This document shows, piece after piece, positions 37,512 to 48,505 of a DNA stretch of 64,000 bases (its first letter is position 1; every line of letters starts with the position of its first letter). The notes below the pieces were generated by a model, which worked only from the letters and a program-made list of their open reading frames with translations, searched no databases and was not told where the DNA came from. Origin of the DNA: Hexactinellida sp. DTS-2022 (Eukaryota; Porifera; Hexactinellida). Location: assembly GCA_028753945.1 (NCBI GenBank), contig JAPNXP010000006.1, forward strand, positions 3,100,001-3,164,000, read 5' to 3'. A program made the position numbers and the translations under genes.

Positions 37512-38084
37512 ACTAAACGTTAGAGGAATCCGAATATGTAAGTAAACATTCGGGGTAAACGCGATCGTTGCAATTTATGGCAAGCGTTTTATAACCAGAA
37601 GGGTGATCCCCAGATACGGTGTCGAATCTCGCGGTGTCGAACTTGCACCAGCATACTGGATATACGGGGGAACGATTAATGATCGATCACAAGGCAGATG
37701 AACAACATTACCTGTCATGACTCTAACCTGGAGAATACATTTAAGTTGGTCCTTGGCAATGTGAATGAATAAGAATTGCTATGTCGCACATCATAAGAGA
37801 AATAGAGTGCACGCCCCATAGACCTTCATTTGCATACCGGTAGTCGATACCATCCATAGTGGAGACAATTTTGTCTGGAATTATAGCTCCACAGCCATAA
37901 AACAAAGTTTCTTCATCAGGCTCCTCATTTTGAACTAAAACCGTTTGTAAAGTTGGTGATAATTAAACCAGAGAATCTTATTTTGGATACGTTCTACGGT
38001 TATTAAATTGATTCGCCCCCCGTTTGAATGATTGCTGCACGCTTGCCCACTCCGCTGAACCTGGATCAACTGTTCCCAACAATA
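37512..38084 (-). pseudogene. PARP (ADP-ribosyltransferase) catalytic-domain pseudogene
   Basis: The minus strand, read across several frames, shows the landmarks of a PARP catalytic domain in order: GSAEWASVQQSFKR, VERIQNKILWFNYHQLYKR, DEETLFYG, GIDYRYANEGLWG, RALYFSYDVRHSNSYSF, QVRVMTGNV, LPCDRSLIVPP, RFDTVSGDHPSGYKTL and VYPECLLTYSDSS, then a stop. Active PARPs transfer ADP-ribose from NAD+. Here the first catalytic residue, His of the usual LFHG, reads Tyr (LFYG). At least four 1-2 nt frame changes separate the blocks, for example a lost base in 'tggggcgtgca' between WG and RALYF. It is therefore inactive. The wording (EWxxV..F, then IxRIQN.xLW) is closest to the macro/WWE-type PARP10/14/TIPARP group as I remember them. 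Confidence 0.8.
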
Positions 38085-38169
38085 CATCACCATCAAATTA
38101 TGTCCATAAATATGGGTATTTATGAAAGGACACAGTTTCCACAAACTAGAAGAGTATAAAAGTATCATT

Positions 38170-39404
38170 TCTATTTAGAGAAATAACCTAAGCTTATGTG
38201 TTAACTTAACTAGGATAAATGTGTTTCTGTACTATGTTCGCAATTTGAAAAGCTTCAATTGGCTAAAAAGATAGCAAATACATTTGGGGTAGGAGAGAAG
38301 TTAGGCTTCAAACGAATATTCGTAATAGTATAATGAACGAATTGTAAACAAATAAATTTTCGACAGAAAGTGCTACACTTGCTTGCAAGGTCGCTGCGCG
38401 ACGTGTTGCACATTTTGTATTAAGTTGAATTCGCTTATCATGAGCTCTCTCTATTATGAACACAATCTTTGGTCCCATAAATGTTCATACTAAATAGCCT
38501 GACTGTACAAATGTATTTTGAAATCTTAAGCTGACAAAAATCTGCATCTAAATGGGGTTTAAAAAAATCAAACGAATAGTCGTTCAATAATTTTTTGAAC
38601 GAATATTCAAGGATCGTTTTAGCCCAACGAAAAATAACATTTTATAAGGAAACCATGTTTAAATAATACAAGCTCGTACTCAATTACGAATATAGACGAT
38701 AATGAATTTCAAGTGTCATTTAGCCTACTCGATGAAACGCATTAATAAAAAGTGTTTTTCTTATTATAATTCACAAATTTCCCTTTCATCACGTTTCGAC
38801 GGTTTCAAAACAATATTCAAACAAAAATATAAATGCTGTGTTTTAGTCATGAAAAATTAAAAGCGAATTGATTGAGTAAATGGTACGAGGCAAGAATTTT
38901 TGCATGGGGTGGGGAATGGCGTGTCTAGAACAAGTTTGAACATCTTAATCTTAAGAGATACGTGTTAAATATTTGTTATTGTTTACATGACATATTAAGT
39001 AAACAAATGGTTTAAAATGTCAAAGCCGCTTGCTTCAACAAAATATATGGGGTAACTAATTGCGAATAGTCGAAACACATCCTCAACATGATGATGATTA
39101 TTTTGAAATCAAATCATAATTAATAGCGTATAAGCATACAATAACAGCGAAGCGTTTGTTGTATTCGCTACGCGTCGCGTAGCAACCTAGCAAGAATAGC
39201 AGCTACTTTTCTAAGAATAAATAATATTCAAATTTACTAAATTTAATAATTAATCGTATCATTTAATCACCGAATATTATTCGTTGATTAGTACAGATAG
39301 GAATCCGATGGGCGCTCTCTGCCCTCTGCGGGTACCAAATCTTCTCAGCCGCGCGCAGGGGGCACCACCGAAGCGTCCTTTTAGTTGGAATTTCTTTGTT
39401 TGTT
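38170..39404. other. AT-rich unassigned DNA
   Basis: No gene is recognised. Two 'gcgaagcg/cgctacgcgtcgcgtagcaacctagcaag'-type motifs lie at about 38385 and 39146, and a GC-rich patch at about 39308-39380. Confidence 0.45.
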
Positions 39405-41611
39405 AGTACTGTTGTATGAGATTTCTACTACCATGAGATTCTTACTACTTTGAATACAAGGACCATGGATGACAAATTGCTATGAGATTCTTACTACCTT
39501 TGTTATACTTTCTCACCTGTTTTCTCACGATCTATTCTCAATATAATTAAGTGTTAACCACAAGAATAACGAATTTATAGAGGAATATCAAGAATTTAAT
39601 TGTGATATTGTAATGGAATAAATTCCATTTGCTAATAGAATTAGTATTATTTAGTTACTAACTAATTTCTAAAAAGATTACAAAAGAGTTTTTATTGCAA
39701 ATATATACATTACTAAAACTGTAATTCGTAAAAATATTAAGGTTAACGACTATTTATGAGATCAGTAACAGGCTGAAAATGGTGATCCAAATTTTCTAAC
39801 GAGCATATTGCTTGGTTTTTGTTTTCTCCACGTTTTCGTTACTATATTGAAATTATAATTAGCACGAATCATCCACTAATTGTATATCGGTTGCCAAAAT
39901 CTGATTAGAATCCATTTGAGAATTCAGAAGATATTCTGTTGATGATTGTCCACTAACTTGACTTCCAAGTAACGCAAATAAATTCAGCTCCTTGTGTTCC
40001 AATGAATCGGTATTTCTTTATATAGTACAGTAGATGTTGTATATAAGAACGCCGGTTATAAGAACATTAACCGTTCTTAAGCTACGGTTGTGATTCGATT
40101 TCTCGACATGGTTAACCGATTAATCGCCCATGCTACTCAATACAACTAATCATATCCTCTAGAAAATCCAGATTATACTACGAATAAGACTCAGCTTTAA
40201 AAAGTATTACCCAAAAATAGTACATTAATTGATGCATTTCATATTTTGGGTAAGTTAAAAATAAAATATATTATTTGGTGATGCCGTGATGGGAAATGGA
40301 TTTATGATATAATTATCTAACACAATTCTGATAATTTTAATTATTTATACAATAATTTCCAAGTAATACTGCTGATTTTCAACAGACCGGAAAACTGGTT
40401 AACGAATTCTGTAACCGCTAACCGATATTAGCAACGGTTTACCGAATCCAGCCTTGATATGCAGTTCCCGACGAAGTTCTTATAAGCGGCATGTATTTTC
40501 CGAATATAGCAGATATTGCTAGGAAAAAAAAAACAGTTCCCATGTGGTTCAATAGGCTCAGGGCGAGTGGAATAAACATTGCCATTTATTGCTGGATTTA
40601 AAAATCGAGTAGGTTGCATTTTGATATTTGTCACTATAGTTACTGGAAAGTTGGAATGGAAGTTAGAGAAGTAGTAGACAGCCAGTTTTTTCTGCTACAG
40701 TGTTTGTACAATATATTTCGAATATAAATATCGAAAGGGCAAGAGAAAGTAGAATTCAATTACAATATCTGGTAGAACGAACTATAACCAGTGCAGTGCC
40801 ACGTTTTTATTTACTGTTTACTGATAATACTGGAGGTTGTAAGTTGTAACATTTAGGTAACTCTATACCAGACTCAGCTATAATCTTTTTTCCTAGTACG
40901 TAGTTAGATAGCGATATTAATTGTCTAAATTGTCCCTTGAGGTCTGTAAGAGGTAGTTGCACGATTGTCAACTTGAAGATATTATGATAATATTTTAATT
41001 CCTATAAAGTTAGTATATATTATAATTATATGATTGCATAATGTCAAAGTATTGTGTCCTAGGCCATGTATAATTGGTAAATTCATGTCAACATAGTTGA
41101 TTACCCTATTATAGCTGTTGAAAACAACTTTATACGAAAACTTTAACATTTTGATAATAGATTGACACATAAGTTTTTGGAAAAATTACCTAAATATATT
41201 TTGGATAGATAATATTTTTCTATGAAATTGTTCTCATTTCTTAGCCTATCTAAGTAGTTGCAAACAAACAAATATATACAAATACACATAACAAACGATT
41301 TAAAATTAAATTGATACTGTATAATACAATAAATATTGAGCAATAATTATAATAGCAAATTGAGATATTGTAATGGAATTTATTCCATTACAATTAACAA
41401 TTAAATTCTTGCTATTCCTTTATAAATTGGTTATTCTTGTGGTTAACACGCAATTATATTGAGAATAGATCTTGAGAAAACAGGTGAGAAAGAATAACAA
41501 AGGTAGTAAGAATCTCATGGTAGTAAGAATCTCATAGCAATTTGTCATCCATGGTCAGTGTATTCAAAGTAGTAAGAATCTCATGGTAGTAGAAATCTCA
41601 TACAACAGTAC
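39405..41611. mobile_element. 2.2 kb element with ~200-bp inverted ends
   Basis: The left arm (39405-39650) begins GTACTGTTGTATGAGATTTC and contains the repeated phrase 'atgagattcttactac'. The right arm (about 41345-41611) is its reverse complement, including 'taatggaat(t)tattccatta'. No transposase was found in the interior, which holds a pogo-like end (about 40027) and a CAAGG..GGTTAAC element. The superfamily is not assigned. Confidence 0.7.
40080..40456. mobile_element. CAAGG..GGTTAAC element, third copy
   Basis: Runs from 'gattcgatttctcgacatgg' to 'taccgaatccagccttg', matching 2521-3083 in inverted orientation. It splits a pogo-like sequence ('ccggttataagaacatt' before it, 'gttcccgacgaagttcttataag' after it). 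Confidence 0.6.
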
Positions 41612-41789
41612 GAACACAAATTTGGAATCCTTCAAAGGATATTTAATACCAGTGACACCGGTTAAATTATTAAACAAATTTTGACGGTCCCTTAGTGTTC
41701 GTATCAACAGGGTTCTACAGTAGTTAATACTAACCAATATATTCAGGAAATGTAGGTCAAACAATGTGTTGATTGTGACAGAAATTATA

Positions 41790-42070
41790 ATAATTATAAT
41801 TATAAGGGTTTCAGAGATATTTTTAACTTGGGGGAATCTGCCCCTTGAAATTTTGAAAATGTCAACTACAGTGAACTGTCGTTAGTCGTTCATTTTTAAT
41901 TTTGTCGTTCATTTTTAATTTGTACGCCTAATAATTATAATTATAAGGGTTTCAGAGATATTTTTAACTTGGGGGAATCTGCCCCTTGAAATTTTGAAAA
42001 TGTCAGCTACAGTGAACTGTCGTTAGTCGTTCATTTTTAATTTCGTCGTTCATTTTTAATTTTGTACGCC
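41790..42070. repeat. Direct tandem duplication, period 141 bp
   Basis: Two consecutive copies of 'aagggtttcagagatatttttaac...cgttcatttttaattt..gtacgcctaa', nearly identical. It abuts the hAT-like fragment ending at 42210. Confidence 0.85.
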
Positions 42071-42210
42071 TAAATTACTAATTATGTATTAAGTCTATCG
42101 GAGCATCTCTCAATATTTTAGGCCTAGACTCAATTTTTGTACGCCTAGATTTAAATCCTCCTAAAATTACGCGCCTCCAGGCGCGCTCAGCACGCCTGGA
42201 TAACACCCTG
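42062..42210. mobile_element. hAT-like MITE fragment (right part)
   Basis: Carries 'gtacgcctag' motifs and ends 'cacgcctggataacaccctg', as the right end of 992-1193 does. The left terminus is obscured by the adjoining duplication. Confidence 0.55.
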
Positions 42211-42631
42211 GTTCTGGGATGTGATAAAAACTTGAATAACACACTTTAATTAACACGTTTACAATTTTTGTCTAGACCATAACTAAACAGTGATACAAAG
42301 ACCCATTGTTTATTTGATTCAGTTTGATAAATCTATTTAGATGTGGGCTAAATTATTTCATAATTTAAAATGGATACAATAAACTTTGGAGTCAACGACA
42401 CTCGTTTGGGCAGGCTGTGTATACTACTTAATCGCGTTGTTAAAAACTACTAGCTTGGTTTAGTCTAGATTCGATATTCAAACTGCTATTACATATCAAT
42501 TAAACCAACATACTAACCAAATTTCGGGGGTAACTAATAATAATTATAATGAGAAATCACATATTGATAGTACATTCCGTTGAATACGCGAAATGATCCA
42601 GCTCCAAAGGGAGTTAGCGAGACGACATCAA

Positions 42632-43581
42632 CAGTGCTGCCAACCTAAAATATCCCAAAAGTTGGACCTGTGGCAGGAGTTTCATCTAAAAGCGGGAGGT
42701 TGATACTCTAAAAGCGGGAGAAAAAGCGGGAGGTCAGTATTTAGTTAAATTTGCAAGAATACCTGAATAAAAGGCATTATAAAAACATTTATCTACCTAT
42801 CAATTAGTTTCTACCCTCTCATATTGAAATATAAGGTAGCAGTGAGCATTTAATTATTATAATAAAATATTTAAATAAATAAAAATTTCCTAAATGATGT
42901 TTAGAGGCTCAGCCATAGATAAAAAGAGAATATTGAAAAGATAAAATAACTAAATATTCAGAATGGAAAATTGGAAATACAAGATAATATACAGAATTAT
43001 GGTATTTTAAAAGAGACAAATTTGTTTCTGGGGTTAGAGTAAATTAGTTAAGGCCACTGTTTGTTGGAATCTTGTTTCAGCTCCACCGCCCGCGTCAGAT
43101 TTCACTCCCGCACGAATATTGTCATTATTGTCATTATTCCCATTATTACACCTACATTTCAAAGTAAGGACACTGTTCGTTGGCAATTTTATTGTAGGAC
43201 ACACTCTAAAATAGCCATAATTAGCTAGTATCAAAATCAGAAACTATAACAAGCATTATTACCCAACGATTGAATATTTATCAATAAACACTCACAAATT
43301 TGAATATTTGCTCAGATAATTATTAACTATGTCGTCATCAAATAATGAGATAATGATAATGAGATGCCGCCCGCCCGCATCCTCTAATATACTTCGTGTG
43401 GAGCTGAAACAATAATACCATTAACACTGGCCTAAGTGAAGACTTCTAAAATATATTGCTTGTAAATATAAAATTCAGATTCTAATATTTACATATACAA
43501 TCATCCAAAAAGCGGGAGGTTTGAGAGGGGAGGCGGGAGAGCGGGAGGAAACATCAAAAATCGGGAGGGTTGGCAGCACTG
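42632..43581. mobile_element. hAT-like element, CAGTGCTGCCAACC ends
   Basis: The ends CAGTGCTGCCAACC and GGGTTGGCAGCACTG are inverted, with 'agcgggagg' repeated inside both. No clear 8-bp duplication and no transposase are visible. On its left flank the minus strand reads VDVVSLTPFGAGSFRVFNGM, which may be a further exon of the gene at 43659-44858. Confidence 0.65.
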
Positions 43582-43658
43582 CATTAATTTAATCAATTAT
43601 TCTAACGTGGAGAACAATGTTTAATTAAAGAAAGAGAATTATTACAAATAGAGCTAAC

Positions 43659-43970
43659 CTCAGTGTCCAGGATAAATTTTGTGGATATATGGTGCATATC
43701 CAAATGCTTGACTAAAAGGTGCAAGACCTTTTCCACATCATTCAATAAACATCCGCGAATCCTGGTAAAATGTGGGTACGTGCTGGTTAAAAGTTTGTAC
43801 GAATTTTCCAAAGATTTGAGGAAGTCTCTAGGTAAATGATATTGCAAATATAAAAAACCTGCATTAGTATATGATACTTGATATTCAAATGGTCGATTAA
43901 TAACTTGGCAAACTTCATCGACTTGAGATGATGGAACGCAACTCATAGGAGTAGAGCTGTTGATCATTTC
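43659..43970 (-). CDS. Unrecognised gene, internal exon
   Basis: On the minus strand, acceptor catcag|GAA opens a 104-codon exon containing EMINSSTPMSC, SQVDEVCQVINRPFEYQVSY, FLYLQYHLPRDFLKSLENSY and DVEKVLHLLVKHLDMHHIST. It ends GACACTGAG with donor GTTAGC. Phase is 0 at both ends. The composition is globular and mostly helical. No family is recognised. It joins in phase with the exon at 44637-44858; the intron between them holds a PIF-type MITE. Confidence 0.5.
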
Positions 43971-44000
43971 CTGATGAATGCTAAAAATATATAGCAGCAG

Positions 44001-44620
44001 GGCCCGTATTCACTAAGAAGTTAAGTACGTACTTAAGTACGTACTTAGTACTTAAGTACTAAGTATGTACTTAAGTCGTATTCACTAAGATTGGTATTCA
44101 CTAAGATTTAAGTGTGTACTTAAGTACATACTTAAGTACAAAACTTAAGTAACCTACTAAGTTGACTTAACTTATAAGAATTTTCTTTTATTGACTCTTT
44201 AGACGTTGGTGTTTAATTAGAACATTGTATTAGATTTCTAGTAGTACTTGCTTTACTTTAGGGGAAGTTTATGATTCTATTTTCAACATTTATTACAATT
44301 GGTTGTTGTTTTCTAAAAGTCTGTTTTTTCTCAAGCACAAAAATCACAGGAACTTCATTGAGAATATTCTTTTTAAAGTTAAAAGAATACAGCAAGCTAT
44401 TACAATAGCATTCCATACACTAATATGCTATGCTATTAAATATAATTCAATAAATATAATTCAATTTCGTACTTAAGTACGTACTTAGTTAAGTATGTAC
44501 TTAAGTACAACAATATTTCTTAGTGAATACGACTTAAGTATGTACTTAACTAAGTACGTACTTAGTACTTAAGTATATACTTAGTACTTAAGTACTAAGT
44601 AATCTTAGTGAATACGGGCC
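44001..44620. mobile_element. PIF/Harbinger MITE with CAG target duplication
   Basis: The ends GGCCCGTATTCACTAAG and CTTAGTGAATACGGGCC are inverted, flanked by CAG (43998-44000 and 44621-44623), which fits the CWG target of PIF elements. The subterminal sequence is dense in 'aagtacgtacttaagtac' palindromes. Removing it and one CAG leaves a 43-bp intron. Confidence 0.85.
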
Positions 44621-44636
44621 CAGGTATAGAATTAAC

Positions 44637-44858
44637 TTTCAAAAAATGTATATAAGAGGGAAATAAATCCCGGTGATAGGAAGGAAAGAGAATCCTCGAA
44701 TGACTCTCAATAATTATTTGGATACAATTCCTCAGGGCCATACAATCTTCTAAACTCAATCTAGAGTTTAAGATATAGGCATTCCTTTCGAATTGAACCG
44801 CGGTCTCGGGTAGATAGTATTTTCGAGTAGTGGAAAATAAAGAAAAATATACATTCAT
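44637..44858 (-). CDS. Unrecognised gene, upstream exon
   Basis: The minus-strand frame from an ATG at 44858 gives 74 codons containing NVYFSLFSTTRKYYLPET, LSLEDCMALRNCIQIIIESH and SYHRDLFPSYIHFLK, ending at donor GTTAAT in phase 0. The sequence just upstream is dispersed repeat R, so an earlier exon could lie further away, or this ATG may be the start. The function is unknown. The protein-like composition and the phase match to the next exon support it being real. Confidence 0.45.
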
Positions 44859-44872
44859 GACCCTTAAACAAA

Positions 44873-45510
44873 AAGCCCCTCACAGACGGGATGGGAGTGT
44901 GCTCCTTCTGATTGCACTTCCCCAATGTTAGATTTAACTAGAATTTCAATCAGTGGCGGCGGAATGAAATTTTTCTTAGGGGGGCTGAAAATCGTAACAG
45001 AAAAATAATAGGTAATATTAGTGATTGTTTGTATATAATTATACTAAGGGCTTCTTAATAGTAAGACATAAAGTGGAATTTACTACTTAAAGTCGAATTT
45101 ACTACTTAAAGTGAAAATGAAATTAGGACAGCCTTCACAGGCAATAAACAGTATTTCTTGATTTGATGTGTAAATACAAAATTTGCTTTTAGCCAGGTAT
45201 AGATTAAACAAGTATATTACAGTACTTGACCTATAATCCTATCAAGCCTGAATTTTAGGGGGGCTAAGCCCCCCTATAATTATCTTCAGGGGGGCTATAG
45301 CCCCCGTAGCCCCCGTGATTCCGCCGCCACTGATTTCAATATTCAACTTACATTTCATCTTAGTGTAATATAATTTAATTAATGTTTGAATTGTGAGACT
45401 TCAAATGTTTAAATTAATTACAGATTAATTATTACAAATAGAAATAGGAATATGTCTAGTATTTACGTTACTATTTTGAATAATAGAATTGACATCATCA
45501 TCAACTTATA
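44873..45510. repeat. Dispersed repeat R, copy 2 (interrupted)
   Basis: Matches 9890-10160 on both sides of the MITE at 44951-45332. Confidence 0.8.
44951..45332. mobile_element. hAT MITE with exact 8-bp duplication
   Basis: The ends CAGTGGCGGCGGAAT and ATTCCGCCGCCACTG are inverted, flanked by ATTTCAAT (44943-44950 and 45333-45340). G/C-tract hairpins (aggggggctaagccccccta) lie near the right end. The paralogous repeat at about 9975 shows the site before insertion. Confidence 0.92.
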
Positions 45511-46304
45511 AATGTTCCAACTTCCAAGTGTTTTCATTGCACTTATGAAACACATATTGGTACACTTACAATCAGGGGCGCCGAACTTTTAAAAAAGTCC
45601 AAAACTGAGGGGGGGCTCGAAACCTTTAATAAAACTTTATAGAAGTTTTAATAACAACAATGCATAATCGATGCTAAGACTAAAATTATGGACTGTATTT
45701 TTCTTCAAATAATAACCGGGAACATCATTGATTTTCCGAGGGTATTGATCATTCATAGGATACAGCTATAAATGCTAAATACTGTGAGATATAAACGCTG
45801 AAAAATTCATAAAATAATAAATGATATACATATTAACAAATCAGCATACTCAAGTTTTGAATTAAAAAAGTTCACAAAATGAGAATTTGCCAATTTGTTT
45901 ATTTAAAATTCCTTAAAATTTTCCAAGGAGTTTTGGGTTAATTGTCAAAGTTAGTTGCTCCTCCAGCAGGGTAACCAGGGGCCGTATTCACTAAGAAGTT
46001 AAGCACTAAGTTTGAACTTAAGTCTTAAGTTCGAACTTAAGTCTTAAGTTCAAACTTAGTTAAGTTCGAACTTAAGTCGTATTCACTAAGAGTTAAGTTC
46101 AAACTTAAGTTCAAACTTAGTTAAGTTTGAACTTAAGTATGAACTTTTTTACTTTTAATTTTATTTCACTCAATTTCTATTCTCTTGGAGTTTGGAATCG
46201 GCCTCAAATAATAATATAGTTAAATATACCTAAATATTTACATAAATATTTGTTGGCTACAATGTTTTGTGAATCTCTTATTTATTAAAGAATGGCTACA
46301 TAAT

Positions 46305-46445
46305 ATGGCTATAGTTTGGAAGCAACCAATGCTGGACGATTCGCCTATTGACCAACTTATGGATGAACCAATTGTAATTGAAGAATTGGGACACTGGGCT
46401 GCTAAGCATTACAGAGACCAATTTGCTATTCATAATTTTGATTGA
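46305..46445 (+). pseudogene. Probable C-terminal remnant of a Harbinger transposase
   Basis: A 47-codon frame ends GHWAAKHYRDQFAIHNFD then TGA. The 'G..aR..i...F' ending resembles the last residues of PIF/Harbinger DDE transposases. An acceptor-like 'atggctatag' precedes TTTGGAAGC, so it may have been a last exon. The catalytic part is absent. Assignment rests on position in the element and this weak similarity. Confidence 0.4.
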
Positions 46446-46583
46446 ATTTATATATGTAAATGAAGATAATTAGTTGTAGTATATTTAATTAATTCAAAAA
46501 AGAAATATACTACTCTGGTATGTAGACAAGTACTTCCTAAGAACATTTAGAGGAGTGTCTACGTACGTCAGTCTGTCGAAACG

Positions 46584-46698
46584 TGAAACAGTTAAGTTCT
46601 CTATACATGAAACAGTAAAGTTCTCTATACATGAAACAGTAAAGTTCTCTATATATGAAACAGTTAAGTTATCTATATATGAAACAGTTAAGTTCTCT
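46584..46698. repeat. 24-bp minisatellite, about 5 units
   Basis: Units of 'gaaacagtaaagttctctat' plus 'acat', with small variation, just upstream of the Myb-like gene. Confidence 0.9.
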
Positions 46699-46829
46699 AT
46701 TCATATACAAAGTAGCTTTGATGCCAAAATAACAAATGCATATAATTCCATTGAAGATTAATTTTCATGATCAATGTTTTTTCTCCCATTTGTATAAATT
46801 GCAGTTGAACAAAACCAATTCTAAACGGA

Positions 46830-47573
46830 ATGGAAAAATCCAGGAAGATAAATTGGACTAAGGAAGAAGAGTGCGCGCTCATTGGTGAAATTGAATCTGC
46901 TGGCGACTTATTGAGAGGTTCAGGAAACAGCGCTGACCTCAATAAGAAGAAGAAGGAACTGTGGAAAACCATTACAGGCAAAGTCAACGCTGTATATGGA
47001 AATAATAGAGGGGTAGAAGACTTAAGAAAGAAATGGAATAACCTGAAGTTAGCTTCCAAGTCAAAAGTTGATGCTAGCTTTAGGGAATCTAGAATAACCG
47101 GAGGGGGCTCAAACTCCGCTGGGATTGTCGAAGACGAAGATATATTAATTTTAGCTGCAGATAGGAGTATAAATAACTCTGATAGAATTAGAGAGATGTT
47201 TGAGAACACCCCAGCTTTTATCGGAATCTCAGGTGCTGTCGATAATTTCGTACCACCAGCAACAGCAACCAGCAGCGAACAGATTCCTCAGCTAGGTACT
47301 GTAGACGATACGTCAATTTTTTATGCTCCCGAAGAACCCAACATTAACGTTAATCGTAATGGGAAGAAAAGTAGGAAGCGAAGACGTGATCCAACAGATT
47401 ATCTACGTACAACGGAGTCCCAGCAGCAGCCGGAAATGAAGGTAGCGGACTTACTCCCTTTACAGCAAGAAGTGCTGCTACAACAGATGGCTGTATTCGC
47501 AGCACAACTTAAGCTAATTGAAGAGCAGAGGGAGTACTACAGGCTGAAACGTCAGAAGCTGTTAGAAAAATGA
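46830..47573 (+). CDS. Myb/SANT-like DNA-binding protein of the PIF/Harbinger element
   Basis: A complete 247-codon frame, ATG to TGA. Residues 7-80 form a Myb/SANT-like trihelix domain: INWTKEEECALI, then KKKKELWKTITGKVNAV, then DLRKKWNNLK, with the three spaced Trp at residues 9, 45 and 69. The pattern resembles the Myb_DNA-bind_5 / NAIF1-type domain. An acidic middle is followed by a strong basic nuclear-localisation stretch (GKKSRKRRRD, near residue 180). A Gln-rich coiled coil (LLPLQQEVLLQQMAVFAAQL) and a basic C-terminus end the protein. In PIF/Harbinger systems the Myb-like protein binds the transposase, carries it to the nucleus and binds the element ends. The frame is intact although the transposase is lost, so it may act in trans or be a recent deletion product. 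Confidence 0.82.
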   Translation: MEKSRKINWTKEEECALIGEIESAGDLLRGSGNSADLNKKKKELWKTITGKVNAVYGNNRGVEDLRKKWNNLKLASKSKVDASFRESRITGGGSNSAGIVEDEDILILAADRSINNSDRIREMFENTPAFIGISGAVDNFVPPATATSSEQIPQLGTVDDTSIFYAPEEPNINVNRNGKKSRKRRRDPTDYLRTTESQQQPEMKVADLLPLQQEVLLQQMAVFAAQLKLIEEQREYYRLKRQKLLEK

Positions 47574-48001
47574 TTAAATTAGTTACTAGCTAGACTAGAT
47601 AGTGTGCAGAAATATAACGATTTTACTTGTATTATGTCAACCAAATTAGAGAGTAGCATAAAAGTATACTATTATTATTACGAATCCGAAGAAATTCTTA
47701 ATTTAGTCTAATACAAAATTACTTAAGCAACCTCCCTAGCTTGCTTAAAGTTCGTACTTAAGTTCGAACTTAAGTACGAACTAAAATCTTAGTGAATACC
47801 AATCTTAGTGAATACGACTTAAGTTCGAACTTAAGTACGAACTAAAATCTTAGTGAATACGACTTAAGTTCGAACTTAGTACTTAAGTCTTAAGTTCGAA
47901 CTTAAGTTCGAACTTAACTTCTTAGTGAATACGGCCCCTGATGACTACTTTCAAAGAAGGACACGTTTAAAATTACAGAGATCGCAGGTTGAGAAACCCA
48001 G

Positions 48002-48332
48002 TATGTTACGAGATGAGGCCACGTCCTAGTATCGAAGACTAGCTGCTCTAGCTGACCCCATCCCGTAAGGATGTTACGTGTGTGGTTTCGTCCCATTGCA
48101 GAGACTCATCAGGAGGGTAACCCTCGACCACCATGCGTACTGTCGCACCTCTCGCTCCAGCCCGCAGCTCCTGCGAGTGCCGTACTGCCCATGTACTCCA
48201 TAGTCCTAAACTATGGTTACCAGTCGTACTGCCGGCCTGTGAATACTCACTTACCTATGAGTCTGCCCGTACTGCCACCTATAGTCTTTCCCAAGGACTA
48301 TACTCCTGAAGGCTACAGGTGATATCTATAAC
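48002..48332 (-). repeat. Hammerhead-bearing repeat, copy A
   Basis: A 331-bp repeat, near-identical to 48506-48836 and in the same orientation. It contains several short inverted pairs (ccatagtcctaaactatgg, actatagtc..gactatagt types), so the RNA would be highly structured. The open frame across it is a by-product of this. Confidence 0.9.
48082..48131 (-). ncRNA. Hammerhead ribozyme (type I), copy A
   Basis: The minus strand reads GUGGUC|GAGGG-UUA-CCCUC, CUGAUGAG, UCUC-UGCAAU-GGGA, CGAAACCAC. All core elements are present: CUGAUGA, GAAA and the GUC cleavage triplet. Stem I (GAGGG/CCCUC), stem II (GUCUC/GGGAC with one G-U) and a 4-bp stem III (GUGG/CCAC) form. Predicted self-cleavage is 3' of the GUC. 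Confidence 0.9.
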
Positions 48333-48505
48333 ATCACCTTCCCTTTTTAGCCTTCCACACAACCTGCAGCCGCGCCGTAACTGTTGCGCCCGACGCCACA
48401 GGTGCCACCAGTCAACCATGTCTTCAGCCGCCTCCGAGCCCTACGCTCCTGAGCAACTGTCGACTGGTCGACCGTAACATAAGTACTGCTCATATGAGGA
48501 GTACT

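Larger units (their letters stand above)
45979..47937 (+). mobile_element. PIF/Harbinger derivative keeping its Myb-like gene
   Basis: The termini GGGCCGTATTCACTAAGAAG and its complement are flanked by CAG on the left and CTG on the right (CWG). Inside the ends lie many 'aagttcgaacttaag' palindromes. It contains a short transposase-like tail (46305-46445) and a complete Myb/SANT-like gene (46830-47573). Autonomous PIF elements encode both a DDE transposase and a Myb-like partner; most of the former is missing here. Confidence 0.85.
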
